DNA of 19,932 nt, from assembly GCA_031119595.1 (NCBI GenBank), contig JAVHXX010000016.1, positions 1 to 19,932 on the forward strand. The letters run 5' to 3'. A program made the translations under genes and the position numbers. The DNA is from Patulibacter sp. (GTDB lineage Bacteria; Actinomycetota; Thermoleophilia; Solirubrobacterales; Solirubrobacteraceae). Below are positions 14,065-19,932 of the stretch, in pieces (position 1 is the stretch's first letter; the number at the start of each line of letters is the position of its first letter). Below the pieces are notes generated by a model, which was not told the origin of the DNA, did not search any database, and worked only from the letters and a program-made list of their open reading frames with translations.

Positions 14065-14079
14065 CGGAGGCAACCTCCG
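14065..14079. promoter_or_regulatory. Operator 2 (GGAGG-N3-CCTCC palindrome)
   Basis: CGGAGG-CAA-CCTCCG is a perfect 6-bp-arm palindrome centred at 14072. It sits between a possible exporter -35 (TTGATA, 14059-14064) and -10 (TACTTC, 14082-14087), that is, within the promoter spacer. Confidence 0.8.
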
Positions 14080-14087
14080 GATACTTC

Positions 14088-14102
14088 TGGAGGTGCCCTC
14101 CA
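14088..14102. promoter_or_regulatory. Operator 3 (GGAGG-N3-CCTCC palindrome)
   Basis: TGGAGG-TGC-CCTCCA is a perfect 6-bp-arm palindrome centred at 14095, 23 bp from operator 2. It would cover the predicted transcription start of the exporter. Confidence 0.78.
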
Positions 14103-14108
14103 CTTTAG

Positions 14109-14205
14109 CGCCGCGTGCTTCGATGCGCGGCGGTTCCCGCGCCCGGCACAGGTCCGGAACCGGGGAAGTGGGTCTCGATTTCGGCCGCCCACGGGCGGCA
14201 GACCC
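14109..14205 (+). promoter_or_regulatory. Structured 5' leader of the MFS exporter mRNA
   Basis: Three stems are visible in the leader. H1: 14109-14115 with 14126-14132 (7 bp). H2: CGGTTCC 14131-14137 with GGAACCG 14156-14162 (7 bp); it shares two bases with H1. H3: GGGTCT 14170-14175 with AGACCC 14200-14205, enclosing GCCGCC/GGCGGC (14184-14189 with 14194-14199, CACG loop). H3 ends one base before the Shine-Dalgarno AAAGGAGG (14207-14214). I match it to no known riboswitch class. Confidence 0.45.
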
Positions 14206-14220
14206 GAAAGGAGGCCAGGG

Positions 14221-15762
14221 ATGACGAACCCCCTGACCAACGCCGCCTCGGCGGCCACCTCCATGCGGCGCCGCGCAGCCTCTCCGTCGCACCAGGCGAT
14301 GACGCTCACGATCATCCTCGCCTGCTACCTGATGGTCGTCCTGGATGTCTCGATCATCATCACCGGCCTGCCGCAGATCCGCGAGGCGCTCCACTTCTCC
14401 TCGGAGGGGCTCTCGTGGGTGCAGAACGCCTACACGCTCACCTTCGGCGGGCTGCTCCTGCTCGGCGCCCGCGCCGGCGACCTGCTCGGACGGCGGCGGG
14501 TGTTCATGACCGGCATCGCGATCTTCACCGGGGCATCGCTCCTCGGCGGACTCGCGGACTCCTCGACCTGGCTGCTCGCGGCCCGGGCCGTGCAGGGCGT
14601 GGGCGCGGCGATCGCTGCCCCGGCGACCCTGTCGCTGTTGCTCATCACCTTCGCCGAAGGACCCGAGCGCACGAAGGCGATGTCGTACTACTCGATCACC
14701 GCGAGCGCCGGCGGCAGTATCGGCCTCGTGCTCGGCGGCGTCCTCACGACCGCGATCTCGTGGCGGTGGGGCCTCTTCCTCAACGTGCCGATCGGTGCGC
14801 TGCTGCTGTGGCTGTCGCCCCGGTTCCTCCCGGAGACCGAGCGGTCGCACGGCCGGTTCGACCTCCCGGGCGCGCTGCTCTCGACGGCCGGGATGAGCGC
14901 GCTCGTCTACGGCTTCGTCCGTGCCGCGTCCGAGGGATGGACCGAGCGCTTCACGCTCGTGTCGTTCATCGCCGGCGTGGCGCTGCTGACGATGTTCGTG
15001 GTCAACGAGCTCCAGGCCGAGCAGCCGATCACGCCGCTGCGGCTGTTCGCGAGTCGCGAGCGCTCCGGCGCGTACGTCGGCCGACTGCTCCTCGTGGGCG
15101 GGATGTTCTCGAGCTTCTTCTTCATCACGCAGTACCTGCAGGGTGTGCTCGGGTACTCCGCGCTGACGGCCGGGCTCGCGTTCCTGCCGATGACCCTCGC
15201 GATGTTCCTGATGGTGCGGGTGGTGCCGCGCTTCCTGCCGGTCATCGGTTCGCAGCGGCTCATGATCGGCGGCCTGTCGCTGGCGATCGTCGGCATGGCG
15301 TGGCTCAGCGGCCTGTCGGACGCGACCGCGTACTTCCCGGGGCTGGCGGTGCCGATGGTGCTCGTCGGGACCGGCATGGGCGCGACGATGATCCCGCTCA
15401 CGACGGCTGGCATCGCCGGCGTGGCGCCGCGAGACGCGGGCGCGGCCTCTGGGCTCGTGAACGTGTTCCAGCAGATGGGCGGCTCGCTCGGGCTCGGCAT
15501 CCTCGTGACGGTCTTCGCCTCGGCGACCCGTCACGCCGCCGAGCACCCGGTCGCCGGCCTCTCCGGTGCGCTCCAGGCCCGCCATGAGCTGGCCCACGGC
15601 GTGGCGATGGCGCTCACCGGATCGGCCGTCCTCATGGCCGCCGCATTGGCCGTGGTCGTGCTCGTGATCCGCGCGCCGAAGGTCGAGCTCGGCGAGGACC
15701 TCGCGAGCCAGCTCGAGGAGCTGGAGGCCGAGATCGCCGGCGAGCGCGAGCTCGTCGGCTGA
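14221..15762 (+). CDS. MFS drug exporter, DHA2 (14-TM) family
   Basis: A 513-residue member of the DHA2/EmrB-QacA branch of the major facilitator superfamily, proton-driven exporters of drugs and hydrophobic compounds in the cytoplasmic membrane. Hallmarks are the first helix with ACYLMVVLDVSIIITGLPQI, motif A GARAGDLLGRRRVF (residues 82-95, D87 present), the AARAVQGVGAAIAAPATLSL segment, and the GGSIGLVLGGVLTTAISWRW-FLNVP block (from about 164). Length fits 14 TM helices. The C-terminal tail is acidic and helical. The ATG at 14221 has a perfect AAAGGAGG with a 6-nt spacer. Regulation by the divergent TetR through three operators is strongly suggested. The substrate is not predictable. Confidence 0.94.
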   Translation: MTNPLTNAASAATSMRRRAASPSHQAMTLTIILACYLMVVLDVSIIITGLPQIREALHFSSEGLSWVQNAYTLTFGGLLLLGARAGDLLGRRRVFMTGIAIFTGASLLGGLADSSTWLLAARAVQGVGAAIAAPATLSLLLITFAEGPERTKAMSYYSITASAGGSIGLVLGGVLTTAISWRWGLFLNVPIGALLLWLSPRFLPETERSHGRFDLPGALLSTAGMSALVYGFVRAASEGWTERFTLVSFIAGVALLTMFVVNELQAEQPITPLRLFASRERSGAYVGRLLLVGGMFSSFFFITQYLQGVLGYSALTAGLAFLPMTLAMFLMVRVVPRFLPVIGSQRLMIGGLSLAIVGMAWLSGLSDATAYFPGLAVPMVLVGTGMGATMIPLTTAGIAGVAPRDAGAASGLVNVFQQMGGSLGLGILVTVFASATRHAAEHPVAGLSGALQARHELAHGVAMALTGSAVLMAAALAVVVLVIRAPKVELGEDLASQLEELEAEIAGERELVG

Positions 15763-15769
15763 CCGCCGC

Positions 15770-15813
15770 GGCGCCCGGCGGCCGCCCGTCCCCCGGGGCG
15801 GCCGCCGGGTGCC
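15770..15813. terminator. Very strong hairpin between MFS exporter and TetR
   Basis: An 18-bp stem (15770-15787 with 15796-15813, one G-T wobble) around an 8-nt loop lies seven bases after the exporter stop. It probably serves both convergent genes; it has no T tract. Confidence 0.7.
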
Positions 15814-15868
15814 GTCGCCGGGACCGGGTCCTCGCCGGTCGGCAGCTGCGCGGCCGCCGCGGACGACC

Positions 15869-16552
15869 TCAGGTCGAGGCGGGTGCGAGCGATGCGATGT
15901 GCGCGAGCATCGCGCCCATCGCGGCTTCGAGCGGCGCCGTGGTGCGGGTCGTCTCGGCGAGCATGAGGCCGCCCTGGAGCGCGGCGAGCAGGCCCAGCGC
16001 GAGCTGGTCGGGATCGGCGGCCGGCGAGAGGTCGCCGCGGTCCTTCATCGCGCGGAGGCCATCGCGGATCTTGCCCTCCCAGCGGGCGAAGCCGTCGACG
16101 ATGTCGGCTCTCGCCACCTCGTCGTCGGTGTCGGCGAGCTCGCACGCGATCGACCCGAACGAGCATCCGCCCACGCAGTCGACCTGCTGCTGCTTGCGGA
16201 TGGCGCCATCGGCCCAGGCGCGCAGGCGGTCGAGGCTGTCGAGGTGGGAGAGGTGCGGCTCCTGGGCCTCCAGGACGGCGTCGGCCTCGCGCCGCACGAC
16301 GGCCCGCATGAGGCACTGCTTGTCGTCGAAGTAGTGGTACATCTGCGAGCCGCTCACGCCGGCGGCCTTGCGGACGTCGTCGATGCTCGTGCCCGCCACG
16401 CCCCGCTCGAACACGAGCGCCGCGGCGGCCTCCACGATGCGGTCGCGCGTGGCGCGACCCTTGATCGTGAGCTTGGGCTCGTCGGGGCGGGGTGTGGACG
16501 GCGCCGCCGGCTTCGGCGGGTGTGCCGCCGCGTAGGTCGACGGATCGTGCAT
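15869..16552 (-). CDS. TetR-family repressor (divergent to second SDR)
   Basis: A 227-residue TetR protein of the LmrA/YxaF-like type. A Pro-rich N-terminal tail (to about 25) precedes the HTH domain: TRDRIVEAAAALVFERGVAG, then SIDDVRKAAGVSGSQMYHYF and DDKQCLMRAVV. The C-terminal domain carries VGGCSFGSIACELAD, the G-C-x-x-G-S-x-A-x-E-L-A signature of that branch. I start at the ATG at 16552, not 16558, because TACCCT (16565-16560, minus strand) lies seven bases upstream of it and only one base from the other. It is divergent from the SDR at 16647, with a perfect palindrome between them. Its ligand is unknown. Confidence 0.9.
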   Translation of the reverse strand: MHDPSTYAAAHPPKPAAPSTPRPDEPKLTIKGRATRDRIVEAAAALVFERGVAGTSIDDVRKAAGVSGSQMYHYFDDKQCLMRAVVRREADAVLEAQEPHLSHLDSLDRLRAWADGAIRKQQQVDCVGGCSFGSIACELADTDDEVARADIVDGFARWEGKIRDGLRAMKDRGDLSPAADPDQLALGLLAALQGGLMLAETTRTTAPLEAAMGAMLAHIASLAPAST

Positions 16553-16559
16553 CCCCATC

Positions 16560-16565
16560 AGGGTA
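16560..16565 (-). promoter_or_regulatory. -10 of the third TetR gene
   Basis: TACCCT on the minus strand, seven bases before the ATG at 16552. It decides between two in-frame ATGs. Its -35 position would fall within the operator at 16581-16596. Confidence 0.45.
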
Positions 16566-16580
16566 CGCGAAAGTGGGTGG

Positions 16581-16596
16581 AGCGTTCCAGAACGCT
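16581..16596. promoter_or_regulatory. Perfect TetR operator in the TetR/SDR2 intergenic region
   Basis: AGCGTTC-CA-GAACGCT is a perfect dyad with 7-bp arms. It lies upstream of the TetR -10 and just before a possible SDR -10, TACGGT (16599-16604), so binding would block both promoters. A related half-site, ACGTTC, occurs at 16612-16617. Confidence 0.72.
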
Positions 16597-16646
16597 GCTA
16601 CGGTCACTGGGACGTTCAACCCAAAAACGACCAGAGCGAGCACGAC

Positions 16647-17390
16647 ATGACCCAGGAACTCAGCGAGACGACGGCGCTCGTGACCGGCGCCACGGCGGGG
16701 ATCGGCCGCGCGGTCGCCCTCCATCTCGCCTCGGAGGGCGCCACCGTCGTCGTGCACGGCCGCGACGCAGCGCGCGGCGCCGAGGTGGTCGACGAGATCG
16801 AGGCGGCCGGCGGCTCGGCGCGCTTCGTCGCCGCCGACCTCTCCGACCCGGCGGATGTCGCCCGACTGGCCGCGGAGGCCGGTGATGGCGACGTGCTCGT
16901 GAACAACGCGGGCATCTACGCGTTCGCGTCGACGCTCGAGACCACCGTGGACGTGTTCGACGCGCACTTCGCGGTCAACACGCGAGCGCCGTACCTGCTC
17001 GTCGCGGCACTGGCGCCCGGCATGGCCGAGCGCGGCCGCGGCAGCATCGTGAACGTCACCACGGTCGCGGCGACCACGCCGATGGCGAGCGGTGGCGTGT
17101 ACGGCGCCTCCAAGGCGGCGATCGAACTGCTGACCCGCACCTGGGCCGACGAGTTCGGGGCAGCGGGCGTGCGCGTGAACGCCGTCTCGCCCGGGCCGGT
17201 GCATACGCCCGGCACGTCGGTGATGGGCGACGGCATCGAGGCGATCGGCCGCACCACGATCGCGCAGCGCGTCGCCGAGCCGGAGGAGATCGCCGAGGCG
17301 ATCGTCTTCCTCGCGTCCCCGCGGGCGAGCTACGTGAACGGCACCACGCTCACGGTGCACGGCGGCGCGCCGGCGCTGACGGGCGCATAG
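16647..17390 (+). CDS. Classical SDR-family oxidoreductase
   Basis: A 247-residue classical short-chain dehydrogenase. The cofactor motif TGATAGIG is at residues 13-20, with HGRD after the second strand suggesting NADP preference. NNAG is at 86-89, the catalytic YGASK at 152-156, and VNAVSPGPVHTPGT follows. The position 13 residues before Tyr, normally the catalytic Ser, is Thr139 (within IVNVTTVAATTP); I think this occurs in one SDR subgroup and is probably active. The ATG at 16647 has only a weak GAGCGAG upstream. It is paired divergently with a TetR gene, as is the first SDR in the window. The substrate is unknown. Confidence 0.93.
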   Translation: MTQELSETTALVTGATAGIGRAVALHLASEGATVVVHGRDAARGAEVVDEIEAAGGSARFVAADLSDPADVARLAAEAGDGDVLVNNAGIYAFASTLETTVDVFDAHFAVNTRAPYLLVAALAPGMAERGRGSIVNVTTVAATTPMASGGVYGASKAAIELLTRTWADEFGAAGVRVNAVSPGPVHTPGTSVMGDGIEAIGRTTIAQRVAEPEEIAEAIVFLASPRASYVNGTTLTVHGGAPALTGA

Positions 17391-17457
17391 GGCGGCCCGC
17401 CCGGCGGGTGACGGCCGGCGCCTCCGGGTCGTGGCGAACGGACCCGCGGGGCGTCGG

Positions 17458-18219
17458 TCAGCCGGGGAGGTCGATGGCGATCAGCGGGCGCTCGCCGTCG
17501 ACCGGATTCGGGGCCTCGCGCGCGGTCAGCAGCTCGCCGGGCTCGCGGCCCACGATCTCGCCGGGCACGATCGCCACGCCAGCCTTCGACGACGCCCCGA
17601 CGAGCTCGTAGAAGTACTCGATCGCGTCGCCGCCGTCGCTCAACGGCGCCGTGAGCAGGAGCTCCGGCAGGCCGAACTGCTGCATGCCGAAGCTGAGGAA
17701 CTCGTGACGCTGCTCGTCGGTCAGCACGTGGCTCACGCCGATCCAGAGCATCATCGGCTCCTCGACCTCACGGGCGACCTCGACGTACCAGGCGGCCGGG
17801 TGCGTGGCGCTCGCGGCCGGCACGTAGACGCCGGTCGCGTCGGTGGCGAGGGCGACCGCCGCGGTCGCGCGGGCCTGGCCGATCGCGACCTCGTCCGGGG
17901 CGGCGCCCTCGGCCGGGAACCAGGCGACGACGAGGTGCGCATGGTGGTCCGGCAGGGGCTCGTCGCTCCCGATCGCGGCGAGCGACCGGCGCTCGGCGCG
18001 CTCCGCCTCGCCGCCCTCGACCGGGCCGGTCTGCAGGATCACGTGGACCATGCCGTCGGCGCAGGCCAGGCCGAAGGCCGGTGGCCCGTCGGCGGTGGCC
18101 GGTTCCTCGGCGGTCGGCACGAGTGGCCCGCGCGACGGGAACAGCCCGGCGAAGGCCTGGGCGACGACGTCCGGGTCGGGCAGCGCGGCCTCCGGCAAGA
18201 GCACGTACGCGACGTTCAT
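17458..18219 (-). CDS. DUF4261-type hypothetical protein
   Basis: A 253-residue cytosolic protein with the DUF4261 layout: an N-terminal domain with LACADGMVHVILQTGPVEGG, a middle part with ATDATGVYVPAASATHPAAWY (the family's GVYW-like segment), then EEPMMLWIGVSHVLTDEQRHEFLSFGMQQFGLPEL, and the closing DAIEYFYELVGA and PGEIVGREPGE blocks. The TxGmxxFGLPEL phrase is the most diagnostic. No membrane segment is present. GACACT is six bases before the ATG and no RBS is seen. It is convergent with the SDR across a 67-bp gap holding weak hairpins (17396-17408). Function is not known for the family. Confidence 0.75.
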   Translation of the reverse strand: MNVAYVLLPEAALPDPDVVAQAFAGLFPSRGPLVPTAEEPATADGPPAFGLACADGMVHVILQTGPVEGGEAERAERRSLAAIGSDEPLPDHHAHLVVAWFPAEGAAPDEVAIGQARATAAVALATDATGVYVPAASATHPAAWYVEVAREVEEPMMLWIGVSHVLTDEQRHEFLSFGMQQFGLPELLLTAPLSDGGDAIEYFYELVGASSKAGVAIVPGEIVGREPGELLTAREAPNPVDGERPLIAIDLPG

Positions 18220-18364
18220 GGGAGCAGTGTCGCGGATCGCGCGCCCGGTCCCGGCAGGCCCCTGGCATCGTCGTCGCCGTCCTCCTCGTCGGCGGCTTCC
18301 GGCCGTGACCGGCCGCCGAGATCGGAGCCCGCATTCCGTCCGGCGGAAGGGGTGGAAACGGATG

Positions 18365-18382
18365 GTTCGACCGATATCGAAC
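18365..18382. promoter_or_regulatory. Inverted repeat upstream of the second MFS gene
   Basis: GTTCGA-CCGATA-TCGAAC is a perfect 6-bp-arm dyad with a 6-bp spacer in the AT-richest part of the 249-bp divergent gap, 87 bp before the MFS start. It is a likely regulator site, but no regulator gene is adjacent. Confidence 0.45.
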
Positions 18383-18435
18383 TTCTACGCGCCCAGAACC
18401 TGCGGAGAACCGGGTCGTGTGATGGTTGCACGCTC

Positions 18436-18451
18436 CGGAACCCGCGTTCCG
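18436..18451. promoter_or_regulatory. Inverted repeat close to the second MFS start
   Basis: CGGAAC-CCGC-GTTCCG is a perfect 6-bp-arm dyad ending five bases before the putative -10 TATCCC (18456-18461). It could act as an operator. Confidence 0.4.
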
Positions 18452-18468
18452 CTGCTATCCCCTTCTTC

Positions 18469-19737
18469 ATGCCCGAACCATCGATCGACGTCCCCGTCGC
18501 CGCCCCGACGGCGAAGCTCAAGCAACCGCCGGCCGTGTGGGCGGTGCTCGCCGCGTCGGTCGTCGCCTTCATGGGCATCGGTCTCGTCGACCCGATCCTG
18601 CCGGTCATCGGCAAGGGCCTCCACGCCTCGCACTCGCAGATCGAGCTGCTCTTCACGAGCTACTTCCTGATCATCGGCGTGTCGAACCTCCTCACCGGGT
18701 TCGTGTCGTCGCGCATCGGCGACAAGAACACCCTCATGCTCGGCCTGATCCTCGTGGTCGTGTTCTCGGCCCTCGCCGGCCAGTCGCACTCGGTCAACGA
18801 GGTCGTCGCCTTCCGTGCCGGATGGGGCCTCGGCATCGCGCTCTTCATCTCGACGTCGATGTCGGTGCTGATCAGCCACGCCGCCGGCGGCCCGCAGCGC
18901 GCCGTCACGCTCTTCGAGTCGGCGCTCGGCATCGGCATCGCCAGCGGTCCGCTGCTCGGCGCGGTCCTCGGCGCCCAGACGTGGCGCGCGCCGTTCTTCG
19001 GCGTCGCCGCGCTGATGTTCGTCTCGTTCCTCGTGATCGTCTCGTCGGTCCCGAAGACCCCGGCGCCCACGCCGGAGCACCGCACGCGCCTCACCGAGCC
19101 GCTCCGCGCCCTCGGTCACACCGGCCTCGCGCTCGGCTCGATCATCGCCCTGCTGTGGAACTTCGGCTTCTTCACGCTCCTCGCGTACACGCCGCTGATC
19201 CTCGGCCTCGGCGTCTACCAGCTCGGCGCGACCTTCTTCGCCTGGGGCGTGCTCGTGGCGCTGTCGGCGGTCTACATCGCCCCGTACCTACTCAAGCGGT
19301 ACCCGGTGACCACGCTGCTGCTGCCCGTGCTCGCGGCCGTCACGGCGATCCTCGTGCTGATCGGCATCTTCCACACGAGCGAGTCGGTCCTCGTGCCGCT
19401 CATCATCGTGTCGGGCCTGCCGCTCGGCCTCGGCAACTCGCTCCTGTCGAACCTGCTCTTCAGCGTCTCGCACACCGACCCGGCCGACGCGGCCGCCGCC
19501 ACGAACTTCATCCGGTTCACCGGTGGCGCGATCGCTCCGTTCCTCGCCGGCAAGCTCAGCGAGAAGGTCTCGACGCAGGCTCCGCTCTACGTCTCCGCGG
19601 CGGTCGTGCTCGTCTCGATCGGCGTGCTGCTCGCGAGCCGCGGTGTCCTCACGCCGGCGGCGCCGCGCGTGCAGACGCCCGAGGAGGAGTTCGCCCGCCT
19701 CGAGGACGAGCAGCGCAAGCAGCTCGCGACCGCCTAG
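18469..19737 (+). CDS. MFS transporter (12-TM, DHA1-like)
   Basis: A 422-residue major facilitator of about 12 TM helices. The N-terminal helix has VVAFMGIGLVDPILPVIGKGL, the GLVDPILP pattern of drug-exporter-like MFS proteins, followed by SYFLIIGVSNLLTGFVSSRIGDKN, a degenerate motif A with D85. RAGWGLGIALFISTSMS and ALGIGIASGPLLGAVLG (motif C-like, helix 5) complete the first half; the second half starts after a cytosolic loop (about residues 195-215). The C-terminal tail is charged (EEEFARLEDEQRKQ). The ATG at 18469 has no RBS; TATCCC lies seven bases upstream. An exporter role is likely; the substrate is unknown. It is divergent from the DUF4261 gene. Confidence 0.92.
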   Translation: MPEPSIDVPVAAPTAKLKQPPAVWAVLAASVVAFMGIGLVDPILPVIGKGLHASHSQIELLFTSYFLIIGVSNLLTGFVSSRIGDKNTLMLGLILVVVFSALAGQSHSVNEVVAFRAGWGLGIALFISTSMSVLISHAAGGPQRAVTLFESALGIGIASGPLLGAVLGAQTWRAPFFGVAALMFVSFLVIVSSVPKTPAPTPEHRTRLTEPLRALGHTGLALGSIIALLWNFGFFTLLAYTPLILGLGVYQLGATFFAWGVLVALSAVYIAPYLLKRYPVTTLLLPVLAAVTAILVLIGIFHTSESVLVPLIIVSGLPLGLGNSLLSNLLFSVSHTDPADAAAATNFIRFTGGAIAPFLAGKLSEKVSTQAPLYVSAAVVLVSIGVLLASRGVLTPAAPRVQTPEEEFARLEDEQRKQLATA

Positions 19738-19779
19738 GCGGCCGCGGCCGCGCCCGCGGCCGCGCCCGCGGCCGCGCCA
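19738..19779 (+). repeat. 12-bp GC-only tandem repeat
   Basis: GCGGCC (19738-19743) followed by GCGGCCGCGCCC at 19744-19755 and 19756-19767, then GCGGCCGCGCCA at 19768-19779. It begins directly after the MFS stop codon and precedes a strong terminator hairpin. Confidence 0.75.
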
Positions 19780-19795
19780 CCGGCTCCACGACGGC

Positions 19796-19830
19796 CCCGC
19801 GTCGCACCGATCGGGTGCGACGCGGGCCTT
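19796..19830 (+). terminator. Strong terminator after the second MFS gene
   Basis: CCCGCGTCGCACC (19796-19808) pairs perfectly with GGTGCGACGCGGG (19814-19826) over 13 bp with a 5-nt loop, followed by CCTT. The next gene's -10 begins only a few bases later. Confidence 0.75.
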
Positions 19831-19832
19831 CG

Positions 19833-19838
19833 TATGCT
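19833..19838 (+). promoter_or_regulatory. Leaderless-type -10 of the MOSC gene
   Basis: TATGCT, six bases before the ATG at 19845. Its -35 would fall inside the terminator's right arm, so terminator and promoter overlap. Confidence 0.5.
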
Positions 19839-19844
19839 CGGACC

Positions 19845-19932
19845 ATGGCTTCGATCCTGTCGCTGAACGTCGGCCTGCCGAAGGTGATCGGCCTGCGGCG
19901 CGGCGAGCCGGTGCTGAGCGCGATCCACAAGG
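19845..19932 (+). CDS. MOSC-domain protein, N-terminal fragment
   Basis: Only the first 29 residues are in the window; the gene runs off the end. The opening ASILSLNVGLPKVIGLRRGE and following VLSAIHK match the N terminus of YiiM-like MOSC proteins, which typically begin with a SVNVGLPR strand followed by a tunable G-x-x-V-x-TxIxK segment. Such proteins handle sulfur or molybdenum cofactor chemistry, including reduction of N-hydroxylated compounds. The catalytic cysteine region lies beyond the window, so activity cannot be judged. The start is supported by TATGCT six bases upstream and by the terminator just before it. Confidence 0.68.
   Translation, partial: MASILSLNVGLPKVIGLRRGEPVLSAIHK

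Noticed and set aside
13414..15597. 727-aa minus-strand frame seeming to fuse a long N-terminal region to the TetR
   Set aside because: The N-terminal part is antisense to the MFS exporter and crosses the operators; the TetR starts at 14004.
16608..16623. TGGG-N8-CCCA as a second operator near the second SDR
   Set aside because: Arms are only 4 bp, the centre does not match the inner GTT/AAC symmetry, and it bears no likeness to the main operator beyond one half-site.

Overview
The window is very GC-rich, with G/C-ending codons, gene-dense and without obvious mobile elements. Secreted proteins with PKD and LamG domains, many TetR regulators, SDRs, a GFA-family enzyme and frequent leaderless-type starts (a TANNNT hexamer 6-7 nt before the start codon and no Shine-Dalgarno) suggest an actinobacterial chromosome, most likely Thermoleophilia/Solirubrobacterales. 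That placement is inferred from protein style, since no rRNA is present.

Layout. 1-1650: a SelW-like Rdx redox protein, tRNA-Asp(GTC) with a GNRA-capped terminator, a gene-free stretch, a 38-residue cysteine-rich mini-protein with its own promoter and RBS, and a small PH-like protein. 1665-3268: divergent TetR/SDR pair around a palindromic operator. 3390-7282: two secreted surface-type proteins (LamG plus coiled coil; triple PKD), convergent with a SnoaL-like protein between them. 7549-9646: a cupin, a YjfB-like motility peptide, a GFA-family zinc protein, a pair of diverged hairpin elements, and another small protein preceded by a misplaced strong RBS. 9818-13045: aldehyde dehydrogenase, a translationally coupled thiamine-binding protein/DUF2314-like pair, and a DUF1345-like membrane protein. 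13086-15762: ABM-type monooxygenase and TetR facing a 14-TM drug exporter across three GGAGG-N3-CCTCC operators and a hairpin-rich leader. 15869-17390: a second TetR/SDR pair with a perfect operator. 17458-19932: a DUF4261 protein, a 12-TM MFS transporter with two unexplained inverted repeats upstream, a strong terminator and the start of a MOSC protein.

How the genes fit together. Three independent TetR circuits each control a divergent oxidoreductase or pump, and each has a visible operator overlapping the promoter. With the aldehyde dehydrogenase, the GFA protein and the monooxygenase, the region looks like a chemical-stress/carbonyl-detoxification neighbourhood; this is inference. The most novel signals are the triple operator with structured leader before the exporter, the cysteine-rich mini-protein, the pair of diverged hairpin elements, and the widespread leaderless start signature. 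I found no clear phage, CRISPR or toxin-antitoxin system.
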